Of a stretch of 64,000 nucleotides of DNA, positions 45,460-58,200 are shown piece by piece. A program made the translations under genes and the position numbers. Every line of letters begins with the position of its first letter. Within the stretch, counting starts at the first letter, position 1. The stretch spans positions 2,232,001 to 2,296,000 of the forward strand of contig NC_091274.1 in NCBI RefSeq assembly GCF_042100115.1, given 5' to 3'. The notes beneath the pieces are model-generated. The model ran no database searches and was not told the origin of the DNA. It saw nothing but the letters and a program-made list of their open reading frames with translations. The DNA comes from Alternaria dauci (lineage: Eukaryota > Ascomycota > Dothideomycetes > Pleosporales > Pleosporaceae).

Positions 45460-46944
45460 ATGGCCGCCGAAACACCCTTCTCCCCCACCATCCAGCCTCT
45501 GCTACGCATCTCTATCGACTTGGAGGCTCCCTTCGATCCAAAATCATCCCATGTCTCCTTGCGTCAACTAGAAGATGGCGACATCTCCGTCTTCGGTTCC
45601 GATGATGAGGAATTAGGTTCGCGGCCCGGGTTCTGGCGACGGCTAAAAATGAGCATTAGGAGGCGGAATGGGAAGTCGCGGGTCGACGAGGGCTTTGGAC
45701 GTGTGAGGCTACCGGATGAAAAGACGCAACCGAAGAAATATCGGTTGAAGAAGAAACATGCCGCTAAAGCCTGTGTGATAATACCACTGCTGGTCCTCAT
45801 CTTCTTGTAAGTGCCCGTCAGACATTAGCTTCCGCCGGTTCCGGTGCGAGATATCCTGTCAGCCTCTCATTCGACAGCCACCCGGCATTCGTGCAGCTGT
45901 CATCCTGTCATGTTCTCCAGGAAGAAGCATCGGTATGCTGACTCTTTTAGTGGTATTCTACACATTGTCAATGTGTTCCTGGGCTATCTGCCTACCTTCT
46001 TGGATGATCATATAGTCTCTTCGTTCGATTGGAGTCAACTCGACAAGTCGACTCTGTTGGACGTCACGCGCGACGTTACTCCGGTCCAATGCCACTCGCA
46101 TAATGACTACTGGCGCCGAGTTCCACTATACGACGCCCTGCGCTGGGGTTGCACAGGCGTCGAAGCTGACGTCTGGCTATTCGACGAAGAGGTGTACGTT
46201 GGCCACAACACCAACGCCTTGACGCGGGATGGTACCTTCACGTCGATGTATGTCGATCCTCTAGTAAGGATGCTGGACCACAGAAACGAGCTCAGAAACT
46301 TTGCGACTACACCCAGCGCCAAGAATGGTGTTTTTATCACCGAGCCTGCGCAGACCTTGGTCCTGCTTGTAGACTTCAAGAACAACGGCCATGACATCTT
46401 CCCTGTAGTATCGCAACAGCTCACCGCGCTACGTGAGAGGGGCTACCTGACCTACTTCGACGGCAACACCACCATCGAGGGCGCCATCACCGTCGTGGCA
46501 ACCGGTAATGCGCCTTTTGATCTCATCACCGCAAACTCTACCTACCGCGACATCTTCTTCGACGCCCCTCTAGACAAGCTCGAGGAAGGCACTTCGGTTG
46601 GCCAGCGCGGCGGTCAAGGTACGGTCGGCACCACCCCTAGCTCGCACTTTGACAGCACAAACTCGTACTACGCCTCGGTCAACTTTGGCAAATCAATCGG
46701 TACGTTGTGGTTCGGTCGGATCACGGAGACCCAGGTCCTCAAGATCCGAGCGCAAATCAAGAGTGCAAAGGACAGGGGCTTGCAGGCGAGGTACTGGAGC
46801 GCGCCCAAGTTTCCGATCGGACTCCGGAACAGAGTATGGGAGCTACTTATTGAAGAGGGTGTGGGCTATCTAAATGGAGATGACCTGCAAGGCATGACAA
46901 GGTTAGATTGGGGGGTGCGGCGACACTGGGGCTTGATCGGTTGA
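45460..46944 (+). CDS. AIM6: AIM6-family PLC-like phosphodiesterase
   Basis: Yeast Aim6 (altered inheritance of mitochondria 6) belongs to a PLC-like phosphodiesterase fold family of unknown substrate. The exons are 45460-45806 and 45951-46944 (446 residues), joined across a 144 nt intron, longer than most in this window. The N-terminus (1-100) is cytosolic in character and basic before one membrane anchor at ~104-130 (KACVIIPLLVLIFLGILHIV). The luminal or outer domain begins TPVQCHSHNDYWRRVPLYDA and GVEADVWLF, the His/Asp/Glu motif of PLC-like folds. It also has VLLVDFKNNGHD and ends with LLIEEGVGYLNGDDLQGM, typical of the family. Confidence 0.9.
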
Positions 46945-47326
46945 TTGACAACGCCGTGAAGGAAGACGAGGAAATGAGAGCGGAGATGATGGTATGATTT
47001 ATGTGGCATGTACGGCGTTACGAGGAGCATCTTTTCTTGGCTTGTGGCATCGTAGCTCTTGATGGAATATGCTGAAGATACCCGATAGATGAGATAACAA
47101 TACCATCTTTCTTACACATCAGATATTCATACGTGGGTATTTTATTGATCATGAGAGCATAACCAAGAATCATGTATACGTATCCAACAGGAGCCCCCCA
47201 ATAGAGTAGCGAAGTCGTTGTCATCCACATCAACAAAGAAGCTGCTTTTTCGCTTCACAGCAACGCCAATAGCGCCATACAGTCTATACCCAGCAAGAAG
47301 CCTTGCCCCTCCGTCATCTCTGGCAT
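46945..47326. other. Convergent 3' flanks of AIM6 and MGM1
   Basis: No gene is supported in this spacer. Confidence 0.5.
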
Positions 47327-50296
47327 CTAAAACATACTCCAGCCCTTCTTCCTTCGCTCATCCCGCTCATACCTGTCATCTCGGCCGCGGCCCATCATGC
47401 GCTTCTCTCTTTGTTCCAGTTGGCGTAGACCCTCCATCTCCTTGAGCACATGTTCGAGGAGATCCTTGCGGCGTACAACGTCGAGATGGCGCTTGATCTT
47501 GGGGTCTTCTTTGGCGAAGCGGTCGATTTCTTCTTGGGAGAGGCCACGACCTAGACGGGCATCGAGTTCACGTGGGAACTATGGTATTGTTAGCAACGGT
47601 GGTGTAGGCAAGGAAGGTACTGGCTTACAATGTAGTAGAACTTGCTTAACAGCTCAGCGTCAAGGAAAAGGTCAGCAGTTGTCGTCAGCTTGTCGGCGAC
47701 GGCATCGAGGAAGACTTCTGGGCAGTGATATTTGTTCTTCTTAGTGGCGCATTGCTTGCTCTTGATAGCCATCAGGCGTAGTTTGAGCACATCGATACGG
47801 TCGCGGAGGAAGACCGCTTCCCGACCTGTAATGTTGTTAGTTTCAGATACAAGCAAGCTTGTGCTGCAGACAAAATAGACATACCCTTAGCAAGAAGAGC
47901 GGAGCTGAAGCCACCAGCGCCACCGACCCCGTCGCCTTCCAGGACAACTTGCCCACTACGTACGCGATCGATGAATGACATTACGTCCCGGACTCTCTTG
48001 CGGCCGCCGACCTGTTCTTCAAGTTGCTTAACGGCAGCTTCAACAGTTTTTAGCTCATCCTTGAGAACAGCGGTGACATTCTCGCGACCCTTTGCCCACT
48101 CGTTATCCTCAACCTCAATGCGGTATTTATAGGGCTTGATGCAAATCTCCAACTCATCAGAGATGTCATAGGAAAGATCTTTGAGGATGGAGGTTGAGGC
48201 ATCAGTGATGGCTTGTCGGGCGAATGGATGAGCTGCAAAGCGAGAGTTGGTGATGAGGCGGTCAATGTGTGCCTGAAGTGCGCTTGCGACTACGTTGGTT
48301 GCCAGACGCCCAACGCCCGCCTTGGTAAGCGCGGCGCTCGAGCTGTCGAGCTTAATCTGCCAAATCTGATCTTCTCCATCGATATCGGCTTTGGCCAGAT
48401 TTGTAAGAGGATCAGTCTCGGGGAAGGGAACGCTGAGATCATCGAAAGGTCTGTTCCAGTAGCGCTGTGCAAGCAGATTAAGTACTTGCTGGTCGAGCTC
48501 ATGCTTCAGCAAGTCACGGACTTGCTGGCGACCGAATTGCTCAGTGAAGCCACGGAAGGAGTGCTTGAAAGCATCTAATGACTCTGCCAGGTATGACTCT
48601 GCGCTGATAGGTCGCTCGTTGTATTGAACTTTGAACTCGTACCGTGCATCTTCAAGCTCCCTCTGGATAGCTTCGCTTGTTGTCTTGAGGCTGCTAGCCA
48701 TTGTCTGTTCGAGCACGTGCATGAGCTTCTTCTTGAGATTCTGAGTGCCAAGAGCGAGCTCTGCTCCTTCTTTGAACTCGGGATGTGAGCCAAAATATGC
48801 TTTTTCATTCTTCGTAATCGCGTTCGTGATGTTGCCGTTGCCGCGACTGAAGAGCTTGGAGCCACCAGCGCCGGCCGGTACCCGGCAAACGACACCGACG
48901 TATCCCAGACGCAAGGCATACTTCTGATCGTTGAGCAGACTGGCACCACGCTCAGCATCTACAAGGTCCATCTTTGTAATGACGCCGATAGTCCTCTCGC
49001 CCCGGGGGTCCATCCTTCGGGACGCTCGCAGTGCGGTGCTGTTGGCCAGATCCACGTCGGCAGCCGAGATGGCGAGAATGACGTTGGGTGCCTTGATGTA
49101 TTTCTCGCAAAGCTGCGAGATCTTCTCCTTCAGCTGTGGGGGCTGGTCTCGGCCAACGACTTGGATGTAGCCGGGAAGATCGATCAACGAGAGATCGGGA
49201 ACGTTGGGAGAGTAGACGCGCAGTTGGATAGGATCGTCAGACACACAATCGCTCGCCGGCACAGCCAAGTTCAGGTCTGTCAGTGTCTTCTGTACCTGAC
49301 TGAAGTCTGTGACCTTTCCCAGGCCGAGGGCAGGGAACTCGCAGTACTCGGCGTGTGCCTCGGGCGTGTTGACGAGGGTGAGTTCGATGGGTCGTCGTGT
49401 GACCATGTTGTGTCCCTTTGGCAAGAACTCGTGGCCGACAATGGCTTCCAGGACCGAACTCTTTCCAGACGATTGTGATCCGATGACGACGATGGACGGC
49501 AGGGTAAGGGAGTCGGACTGTCCTACAGTCTGCAGAAGGCCGCGGATCTCGATCATCTTCTTGGTGAGCATCATCATCTGGTCGTCTCTTGCAATCTTCT
49601 CCGCCTGCGGCCTGTCCTCGTCGTCTTCCTGGGCATAGCCAAACGCGGCTGCTGTTGATGTGCCGGCAGCAGCAGCTCCAGCACCACCGTACTTTGGGTT
49701 TTCTGGGCCACCGCCACTGCCGTTGCCGTTGCCGCCTCCTGCATCACCAGATTCGCCCTTGGCAAGCAATCGCTGGAGCCACTCGGGAGCCTTTACACCC
49801 TCGAATTCATCCTTGGTCGACTTGAAGCCCTTTTCTAGCTGGTCGAAGAAGCCGTTGGCCGTGCTGAGTGCGCCGCCCGCGAATTCGGTCGCGCCGTCTT
49901 TGGTTCGGTGGAAGAGATCAAGTGCGAATGTGCCCGCCTCTGTTGCGGTGTTAGCTTCCCCATGCAGATGGCTCCTCATGGATACGTACGGCCAGCTTGG
50001 TACTGGATATAGGAAACCCCTGCGACGACAGCCCCTCCGGCAGCGGCGCCCACGGTCGCAAACTTGCCCACCAGCTTTGGTATCACCCTGGCAAAAGAGA
50101 TGGACCGCGTGGCGGGGATGTTGTGCAGCGCGTAGCTGCCGAGCGGCCACGGTCGCCGCTTCACCAGTCGCAGGCCGGCTTCATTGCGGAGGAGTCCACC
50201 GGCGGGGAGCGAGTGCGTCGTGTAGAAGCGTGGAGTGAGCAGCGGTGAGCGGCGTGCGATAGTGGAAAGGCGGCCCGCGACGAGCCTGCCGCTCAT
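47327..50296 (-). CDS. MGM1: Mitochondrial dynamin-like GTPase MGM1 (OPA1 homologue)
   Basis: Mgm1 fuses inner mitochondrial membranes and maintains cristae. The exons are 49990-50296, 47885-49939, 47629-47825 and 47327-47578 (936 residues). An Arg/Ser-rich presequence is followed by a membrane segment (FATVGAAAGGAVVAGVSYIQ). A Gly/Asn-rich, poorly ordered linker lies just before the GTPase, in the region where family members are cleaved by rhomboid protease. GTPase motifs are intact: GSQSSGKSS (G1), Thr in HNMVTRRP (G2), DLPG (G3) and TKMD (G4). Middle and GED-like helices follow to the C-terminus, which ends in a basic Arg/Glu stretch. Confidence 0.95.
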
Positions 50297-50594
50297 ATTG
50301 ACGACAAAAAGACCACGTGAGGTCTTTGGTGTAGCATAGGATCAGACGGGCCAGGTGGCTGCGAGGGTGAGTACGAGCCTTGGAGGTGCGGCTATGCACG
50401 TCACCCATCGACTTTTGGTAGGTACGCGGTTGGCGGCCATGGCCCAAGCACCGCGGCGTGGGGCTGCAGCCAACATGGACAACACATGCAGCACCACGGC
50501 GTCGAGACACGACATGTGACAATTGTTAATTTTTTCCATTCTTTTTTTTTATTCGACAGATCTACGTCGAAGCGGGTATCATTGCTCCGTAGCC

Positions 50595-51614
50595 TCACTT
50601 TAGACACAGAGTCGCTCTTTCCCCAAATGCATCCAACAGCGACCCTTCCTCCTTGATCATATCCCTTAGCCAGTTCCTTGACCCTTCCACTTCCCTACTT
50701 GCGAACTTGACCAAAACGAACCCCCTCACGTTTGCAGCACTCCATACCAGGCCATCAACCCCCTCCCTCTGCTGCCTCTCGTGTCGCCTCTGCTCGTGTG
50801 CTTCAAGTTTGGGCTGCACCACGTCGCCCCAGTTTCTTCCTCCGATACGCGGTAGTGCCTCGAACTCGTCTAGAAAGAACTTGGCTACTGACGAGAAGAT
50901 CGGTCCGCGAACGATCAGAGTGCCAAAGACGGAGTAGTTGTCCATACGAGAGGCGAGTGGCATCCCTGTCTTGCCATGCTTGTCCAGAATGAGATTGTCT
51001 CGCAGGAGTAGTCTCCTCTTCCCTGCGTCATCTACAGTCCACACCTCGTTCCGGCTCCTGTATTCATATATATCCCAATTTTCTCCCCGTGCTGAACGGC
51101 CACTTGTCACCCAGTCACAAACGCACAGATTACCCTGCTCTTGTTCCAAGTGATAGACCTGAGACTGAGAGAAGGCTGTGTGTGCAAAGGGTTGCACTGG
51201 ATCTGGGAGATATACCAACGCAGAATTCTGTTTGAGGTATACGTTCATATGCTGTCGAGAGACTAGGTCCGGACTAGGGGTTTTGAAGATCTTAGTCGAA
51301 CCTTGAGTCAACAGTATCAGACGTGTACTACTGTCTAGTCTGACGTCCAAGTCTATGCTGTCCCCAGCAACTATCCCCCCACCATATGTCAACAGGAAGA
51401 CTGTGTGAATGAGGCAGGGTACTGCTGCTGTGGTATCGCGATCCGCTTCTCTGCCATAGTTTGGTGGTGCCAGCGCATCTGGAGCAACTAGCTTGAGGGG
51501 ATACTGGTAGGACACGGTTCGAAGGACAGGCTTGTCCGGAGGAAGTATCTCGAGGATGATGGATCCATGGCCGGGTTTCGATGTGGATGTGCCGAAGGGA
51601 GAGATGAAGGACAT
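50595..51614 (-). CDS. ureD: Urease accessory protein UreD
   Basis: UreD (UreH in some bacteria) is a chaperone that, with UreF and UreG, loads nickel into apo-urease. This is a single exon of 339 residues. Characteristic parts are PCLIHTVFLLTYGGGIVAGD, LDVRLDSSTRLILLTQGSTK with IFKT, ALVYLPDPVQPFAHTAFSQ, and RMDNYSVFGTLIVRGP. The pattern (GGG-GD, then TQ/S-T-K, then PDPV-PF) is that of the family. Urease itself and the other accessory genes are not in this window, as expected for fungi where they are dispersed. The gene lies upstream of MGM1 on the same strand, about 300 bp away, and is divergent from TFC3. Confidence 0.95.
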   Translation of the reverse strand: MSFISPFGTSTSKPGHGSIILEILPPDKPVLRTVSYQYPLKLVAPDALAPPNYGREADRDTTAAVPCLIHTVFLLTYGGGIVAGDSIDLDVRLDSSTRLILLTQGSTKIFKTPSPDLVSRQHMNVYLKQNSALVYLPDPVQPFAHTAFSQSQVYHLEQEQGNLCVCDWVTSGRSARGENWDIYEYRSRNEVWTVDDAGKRRLLLRDNLILDKHGKTGMPLASRMDNYSVFGTLIVRGPIFSSVAKFFLDEFEALPRIGGRNWGDVVQPKLEAHEQRRHERQQREGVDGLVWSAANVRGFVLVKFASREVEGSRNWLRDMIKEEGSLLDAFGERATLCLK

Positions 51615-52206
51615 GACGGAGTGTTATCGGAGCTTGAAAATGTTCATCTTCTACAATTTCTGGCTCTGAACATATACCGCGGACTACCTAGACAACAGCG
51701 TTATGAATGCGGCCGAGCCATAGAGGGCGCGGATGTAGATGCGCTTGACTGAACAGCGGTTCTCTGCGTCGAAGACGGGACGATAGCCATGAGATAAGCG
51801 CACTTACCACATTGATTAGCGTGCGCGCGGACCGCTCTGCCAAGACGCGACGCGGGGCAGAATTCTCCCTCTCTTAGGCGCCTTTCTGCAGCCCCCAACC
51901 CCGCCAAAGCAGCCAGAGAATCAACTGATTTGACAGTAGTCTTTTTGCACGCGTTCGAAACTCGCCATCAACAGCTTGTCTCAACTGCTGCAAGAGCGCG
52001 CTAGAATTTTTGCTATCCTCGATACCAACTTTCGCGATCCAAAGCGCCCCCACTATCAGCTGCAGCCAGTCACATCTCCATCTCACCTTAGCATTCCCGC
52101 ATTGCGCGTTCGAATCGCCGCCTCGCCATTTTTTGACATGCCTTAAGCGCGTTTCGTTGCATTCGCATCACGCTACCCGAGACAAAGGGGGACGCGTGAG
52201 AGCACC
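51615..52206. other. Divergent promoter of ureD and TFC3
   Basis: A ~590 bp spacer. GCGTTCGAATCGC near 52107 recalls a tRNA B-box but has no tRNA around it. Confidence 0.45.
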
Positions 52207-55200
52207 ATGGCGACGGGTTACGACAAGCTCTTGGAATTTCTGCTGTCAGAAATTGCACTCCGCGGCGTACAAGGTAGGCATGACTCGTTGCGCGTATACT
52301 CGTTGCTTCCATCCGCGCACTGGCCCGTCTCCGCAACTCGACATCGTCAATTCTCACGAGCTACAACGCAATTTGGCTCGGAAGTGAGATGATTGTGCCC
52401 GCGTCATTTTGACTGCTGCACTGCTCGTAGCCTTGCTCTTTTGAAATCAATCTACCACTTTCTGTGTGCTAACGCGTCTACAGGTGCTAGCAGCGCAGAC
52501 TTTCGTCACTTCATTGATGTCTTCTACGACCAGGCCGTCGACAACCACGAGCCTGCAATCAGCGGGAATGGCAAAAATGATGTCTCATCAGCTGGACTTG
52601 GCCGCGCCTTCTATGAGCGTCTGTGGCAATGGCTCACTGATCATCCCGATATTCGCATAGTCTACCAGCATGAGGTTCGTCACTTCACTCTTTCTGAGTT
52701 TGAAGCAGCTGAGCTACACGAGACCGGTACGATCGGAGAGGCGCATCCAACAAACCTAGACCAGCTATCCAACAACACAGTCGGGACGGCAATGCGGCCT
52801 TCCAAAGCTCTATGTAGCCTGAAAGACTCCCTGCGCCAACGCATCCTCGAAAACGGGTACGACCAGAAAGAACTTGTGGCTCGGTCGTCTGGCCCGACAG
52901 CTCATACACCCGTACCAAGGCCAATTCGCAACTTACCAAGCAAACCGTCCCGCACCGTGGAAGCCTTCGATGAACCTGACTCTAGCATTACTGCCCCTCG
53001 CTTGTATGCCAGTCAAAGCAGAGTATGGCAGGCACTGACAGGTCACGGTATCGACTTGAAGAAGGTTCCCAGCATGGAATTCGTGTTACTTTCTCTCATT
53101 GCTGCTCGCGGAGCGGCGGGTATCACGCAACCTGAATTGATCAATATTAGCGGTCAAGACAAGAGGTCTGTCCCTAAGCGGACAGACGAGTTGGCTCGCA
53201 AAAACTACATCGCCAAGATTTCTGTTCAGTCAAACAAAATGCGCACAAGTCTCTGCATCCATGCCAAGTTTGTTTCTCAGAACACCTTCATCAAGTCTAG
53301 TGCTATGGAAGACGTGTATCAAGAGGACGGCACGTTTGTGGTCAGGAACTTCGCTCAGTTGTTGTACAACGTTGTTGGCCAAGGCGGCATTGTACCCACG
53401 CGGTCAATCAGGGAAAAGCTTGTAAGTTCGTTATCTCAATGCATTTTTGTTGGTTCTGACATCGAGTAGGAGGTTCCCATGTCTCGTTGGAATAAGCGAG
53501 CTACCCAGGGCGCACTCATCCGACTCGATCAGAGCGGAATGATCAAGCGACGTAGAGTTCTCAAAAAGGCTTCTTCCGACAAGTGGATCACTTGCATTCA
53601 GGTGCTGCGCGAGCCCCAGGAGGAGGACCTCAAGAACCTTGGCTTCCGGCGCGTAGCTGAGCTTCCGAGTGACTCGGTCGACGAGCTTCCAGATGAAGAT
53701 ATCAATGGCGAATCGTTGTTGAAGGATCTCGATGCTGATATGCCAGACGACGCCAACGCCAATGCGGACAATCATGTCGATGCCAAGTCAGTTGCCAATA
53801 ATACCGATAGCATTCCCCCTCAGTGGATACCCGACCGCTTTCTCCCTAATATTATCTTTAATGCCACGGCTCTGGGCGGTGCTCAAGGCTGGGATGCTGA
53901 AGCTCTGCGCAACCGAATCGTTGGGCCTTTCTGGAGGCGTCCGATCGAGTCATATTTAGTCCGTGTGACGTGCGACTGGGAGAAGACACAACCTATTCAT
54001 CTACGCCACTTGGCGGTCATTCGAGATGCGGGCACTACCAAGCCTAAAAAGTATATCCACTACCTCTACCGTACACACGAGAATTTCCAGAAAGCTGTCG
54101 ATGCGAAGATAGCTGTCTGGGAGGGTGTTGTAGTGTCTCAGGAACCTGGGCAGAGTTTGGTTGACCAGCTTGTCCTGGATGCGTGGGGGTTTCCAACTAT
54201 CAGTGCGGAAGATTTGGTTGGGGAGACTGGTTCGGCAACCCTATCTGAGGCGGGTTCAGCCATTGTAAAACCGCGGAAGAATGGTCCACGATGGGATAAC
54301 GCAGTGGCCGAGGAGGCCGGCTACAAGAAACTCGCGACATCCGTTTTGAAAGTCAAAACACCAGGCCAAACCAAGAGACAGAAAGTCGCCAAAGAGAAGC
54401 CGGTTCGGGTTCCGAAAGCCCCCAAAACTTCTAGAAAACGCCCGACTATCATGCTGACACCTGAGGAGAAGACATCGCTAGGGCTTGATGCAGATGCCCG
54501 GTTGAGCAAAAGCGTCCAGGCCCAAATACTTGCCCATCGCCAGAAAACAGGTGATCCGTCTTCTCTACCTGATGCGGTCGTGAATAATCGAGCAAAGCGT
54601 CAACTATCTCAGCCACTGCTGACAACAGAAGAGCGGTTGGCACTAGGATTGGCAGCCAAAGGACGTTTGGGCATCGCGACAGAGAATAAGATTCGGGCAA
54701 AACGCGGACTTCCCCAGCTGGTGAAGAAAGAGAAGAAGCAAGGGACAAAAGCGACAAACGAACCTGCTGTTCTCAGCAAGTCGCAGAGAATAGCTTTGGG
54801 TTGGACAGATCATGGTCGTTTACCGCAAGCGATCATAGAAGGCTTACGCCAAGAGCGCGAAGACGGTGTTCCTATGAAAGATTCAAAGGTCATTGCGAGT
54901 TGGGATGCGGAAATGAAGCGCAGGAAAGAGGAGACCGACAAGAAAAAAGGCGCCAAATCTATCCCGAAGCAAACTGTCCCAACAGAAGATCACGATGTAT
55001 CTATGGAGAATCCGGACGCCGAATACGTGCCTGATCCTGCCATAGCGGAACCCGAGGCTGCGATAATGTCGTCCAACATCATTGCAGGTAAGCGAAGGGC
55101 GGAAGACTCCGTCATCACTCCAAAAACATCAAAGAGGCGACGCAACAAAGAGACTGTATCACACAGGTCAAGTTCGAGGTCTATAGCATCAATGTCTCCC

Positions 55201-58200
55201 TCGCCCATTGATGCTACAAGTCCACTGGAAGAAGATCCTTCAGTAGTCCGTCCAGATGAAAATTGTGCCAATGATACGAACCAATTGACATCAGCCCAAG
55301 CCACTCATTCTGTCCTGGCAACACCTCCGCCAGCAAGAGATTCGATCATCCCAAGCGTAGAAGCCAAGCAGTCTCCGAGAGACATGACAACGAAGATATA
55401 TGTTCAACCCGATACATCGAAACTGGACGCCCATGCTCGAATAACCTTCGATCAGTACGAGCAACGACGCTCTCCAGGTCTCTTCCTCAATCCGTATATG
55501 AAGCAGAAGGTTGCTCGAGGTCGACCACGTAAGGCTCTAATGGCCACTTTCAAGCTACCGCATCTAGCAGACCTTGAATGGTTTACATCGGAGTTGGTTC
55601 AAGAGCAGGCCGTAGATCGAGTTGATTATACTGCATCTCTTGAAGTTGGGCGAACCGTGGTTGCTCAGCCGAGCGACAACATGGTTGTGTCGCATCAGGA
55701 TCTTCTATCCGGAGCACCTCCCGAGCCGCAGGCACAGGTGCAGTCACTGGTTAATTCGGAGGCTTCTGAATCACGAAAAACGCCTTTGGCCGAAACACGG
55801 TCGCAATCTTCATTGCAGCCCCAGTCACCGGGCGTCACAGAGCCACAGGAGGGTGTTTTAGATAAAGAAGTACCATCTCGCTCCACCAAAAGTTCAACCT
55901 TGTCAGAGAATGAAGCATCGCAAGCTGGCAACGAGGTTAGCAGGGCAGAGCTGTTTTCGTCAGGACCAGGGTCGACTATTACTGAGGATGACGACGCCAA
56001 ACCGGCAACAGCTGCAAGCGCCACGATCGTTGAAGAGCAAGGCAACACTTGTCCTGAAGTTGTACTGAGGTCATCACCACCGAAAGTCTCACTAACACCA
56101 CGCATGGTGGGCGGCTGGGCTCCCATCAATGCGTCTGAGCGGTCCCGTACGACACCTTATCAGAGCCCTTACACTGCCAGTGTAGGCTCGGAAGCTCTTC
56201 TGTCACCAGATACTCCGACGAGCAACCAGATCGGCGAAGAACCAGCTGCCAGCACCGCTGAACCGCCGATTCCTACTTCTGAGGCTGACAATCCTGCTCC
56301 CCATTCGGACGCCTATCATAGCGTCATTGTAGAGACCCCAGCACCTAGTGTTCCGGGCACCAAGCCCAGGAGAGCACAGACCGGTGGTATCACAGGAACT
56401 CAGCGCGCGTTGAGGCAAAAGCTCATCGAGAAGATCATCGACACATGCCATGGTGTGTTCCCTGGCGGTGGTGAGATGGCAAGACCATTTCTCACGCTTT
56501 GGAAGAGGACGTATCCAAATATCGCGGAGCCTTCGATTAGCACTATTACCGAAACACTCAGAAATATGTCTGCAGACCCGCGATTTAAGCTGAAGCACTG
56601 GACATTTGCTTCACAGCACAAGAACATGCCAGGTACTGCGACCAGAAGGATGTATACGCGGGCACATCTGAACGAAAGAAGCCCTGAAGTCCTGAAATTG
56701 GCGCACAACATGGCACAATACTCTCAGCAAAAAGACAACGTTCACCGTGTATCAGAGAAGTCACTCTTGTATTACCCAGAGGAGATCCGCGATCTGATTG
56801 GCGAGGTTGTATCATACCAACCAATCCAAGCTGCTCCCAAGGACGAGAGCATCATTCTCAATCAGCTGAATCCTGAGCTTGAGAAGCAGATCACTGAAGC
56901 CAAACTCCGAAAGCGTAGCATATGGCAGAAACAGAAGAGGCTGGAAGCCAAGGCTCGCAAGGCTCAGAATGCGCAGGTGGAACAAGTGTCTTCTAAGCAG
57001 ACTCGTGACAGTAACGGTGCACCGCGTACAAAACGGGCACGACTTGCTAGCTTGAACGATAAAAGCAAGAAGCTGCGTCGGGCTCCTCTATATGCTGCTA
57101 GCATGGGAGCTTTTGACGAAGACTCCGACGACGTGGCAGATAACGAACCTGCCGCAAAATCTGGACAGATTCCGCTTATCTGGACTCGACCCATCGTCGC
57201 GCCTGTTCCAGAACGCGAACAAATTTCCGATGAGGAGCCGCCTGAAGATGATGAGAGCGACGACGAAGCGACTGACTGGGTCGCGCAACAGGCGCAAAGT
57301 ATAGCTGCGAACGAACAGATTCCGTTGTCTGTGACCCAGCCCATCGCCGAGGAATCTTCTAGCAATGTGACTGCTGCGGAGTCTGATTCTACCAAGGCTA
57401 AAACCAGCACTCTTTCGGCTTCTGGTGAGAAGTCTGCGGATGAATCTGTTGTTGTGAAGAAGGACAAGAAGCGCGTACGTATCGTAGCTCCGCGCGATCA
57501 GTCATCCAGGAAGAGGGCCCGTATTGCCACAGGAAAATCTATGACAGCGCAGGATGCGGAATCAGCTTACCACTCTGATACGGATAATGATGCACGATCA
57601 GCTTCGGATATAGACGACGAGTCTGAGGGCAGTGACAACGCTGTACATTCCAAGACGAAGAAGCGAAAGATGAGAAACTTCGGTGGACGACAACGAGGCA
57701 AGCTAGGTCCTCCTCCAACCCTATTGGAACGCCTTACTGGTCTGACTGGTGATCCGAACGACCCGATATATCAGCCTCCACAGCGTTTACATAGACCTGA
57801 TAAACCATCTCGGTCATGGAGCGAGCAGAAGAGGGTACGAGTTAACAGGTTCAAGAAGGAACGACAGTATGCCCAGGCTACGGACTCGTTGGATGATTTC
57901 AAAAAGCTTTTCTATACTTTTGTCGTTGTTTCTTCTCTGTCCGGAGAAGACGGGCAGATCGATTGGAGACTCTTCAAGAGGATATACGACGGCGACAGGT
58001 TCTTCGATCTGGCGAAGGCTAAAAAGCTTTGGAGCTGGATGCAGAAGCACATGTCTGAGCAAGTTTCTGAGCTTACTACCACCTTCCAGTCGCTCTACCT
58101 CGAAGCGTACGAAACCGGCAAAGTCGCAGCTATAGAGAATCCTGAGACGCACGATTGGGCGGGTCTGGTACGATGGGCCATGCGGAAGTGTGCCTATCCA

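Noticed and set aside
49574..50238. Long plus-strand ORFs across MGM1 (e.g. 49660-50238)
   Set aside because: They are antisense shadows of the MGM1 coding exons, whose GTPase motifs are unmistakable.
52085..52130. tRNA-like B-box (GTTCGAATC)
   Set aside because: No A-box at the right spacing and no cloverleaf could be folded by eye; it lies in the TFC3 promoter.
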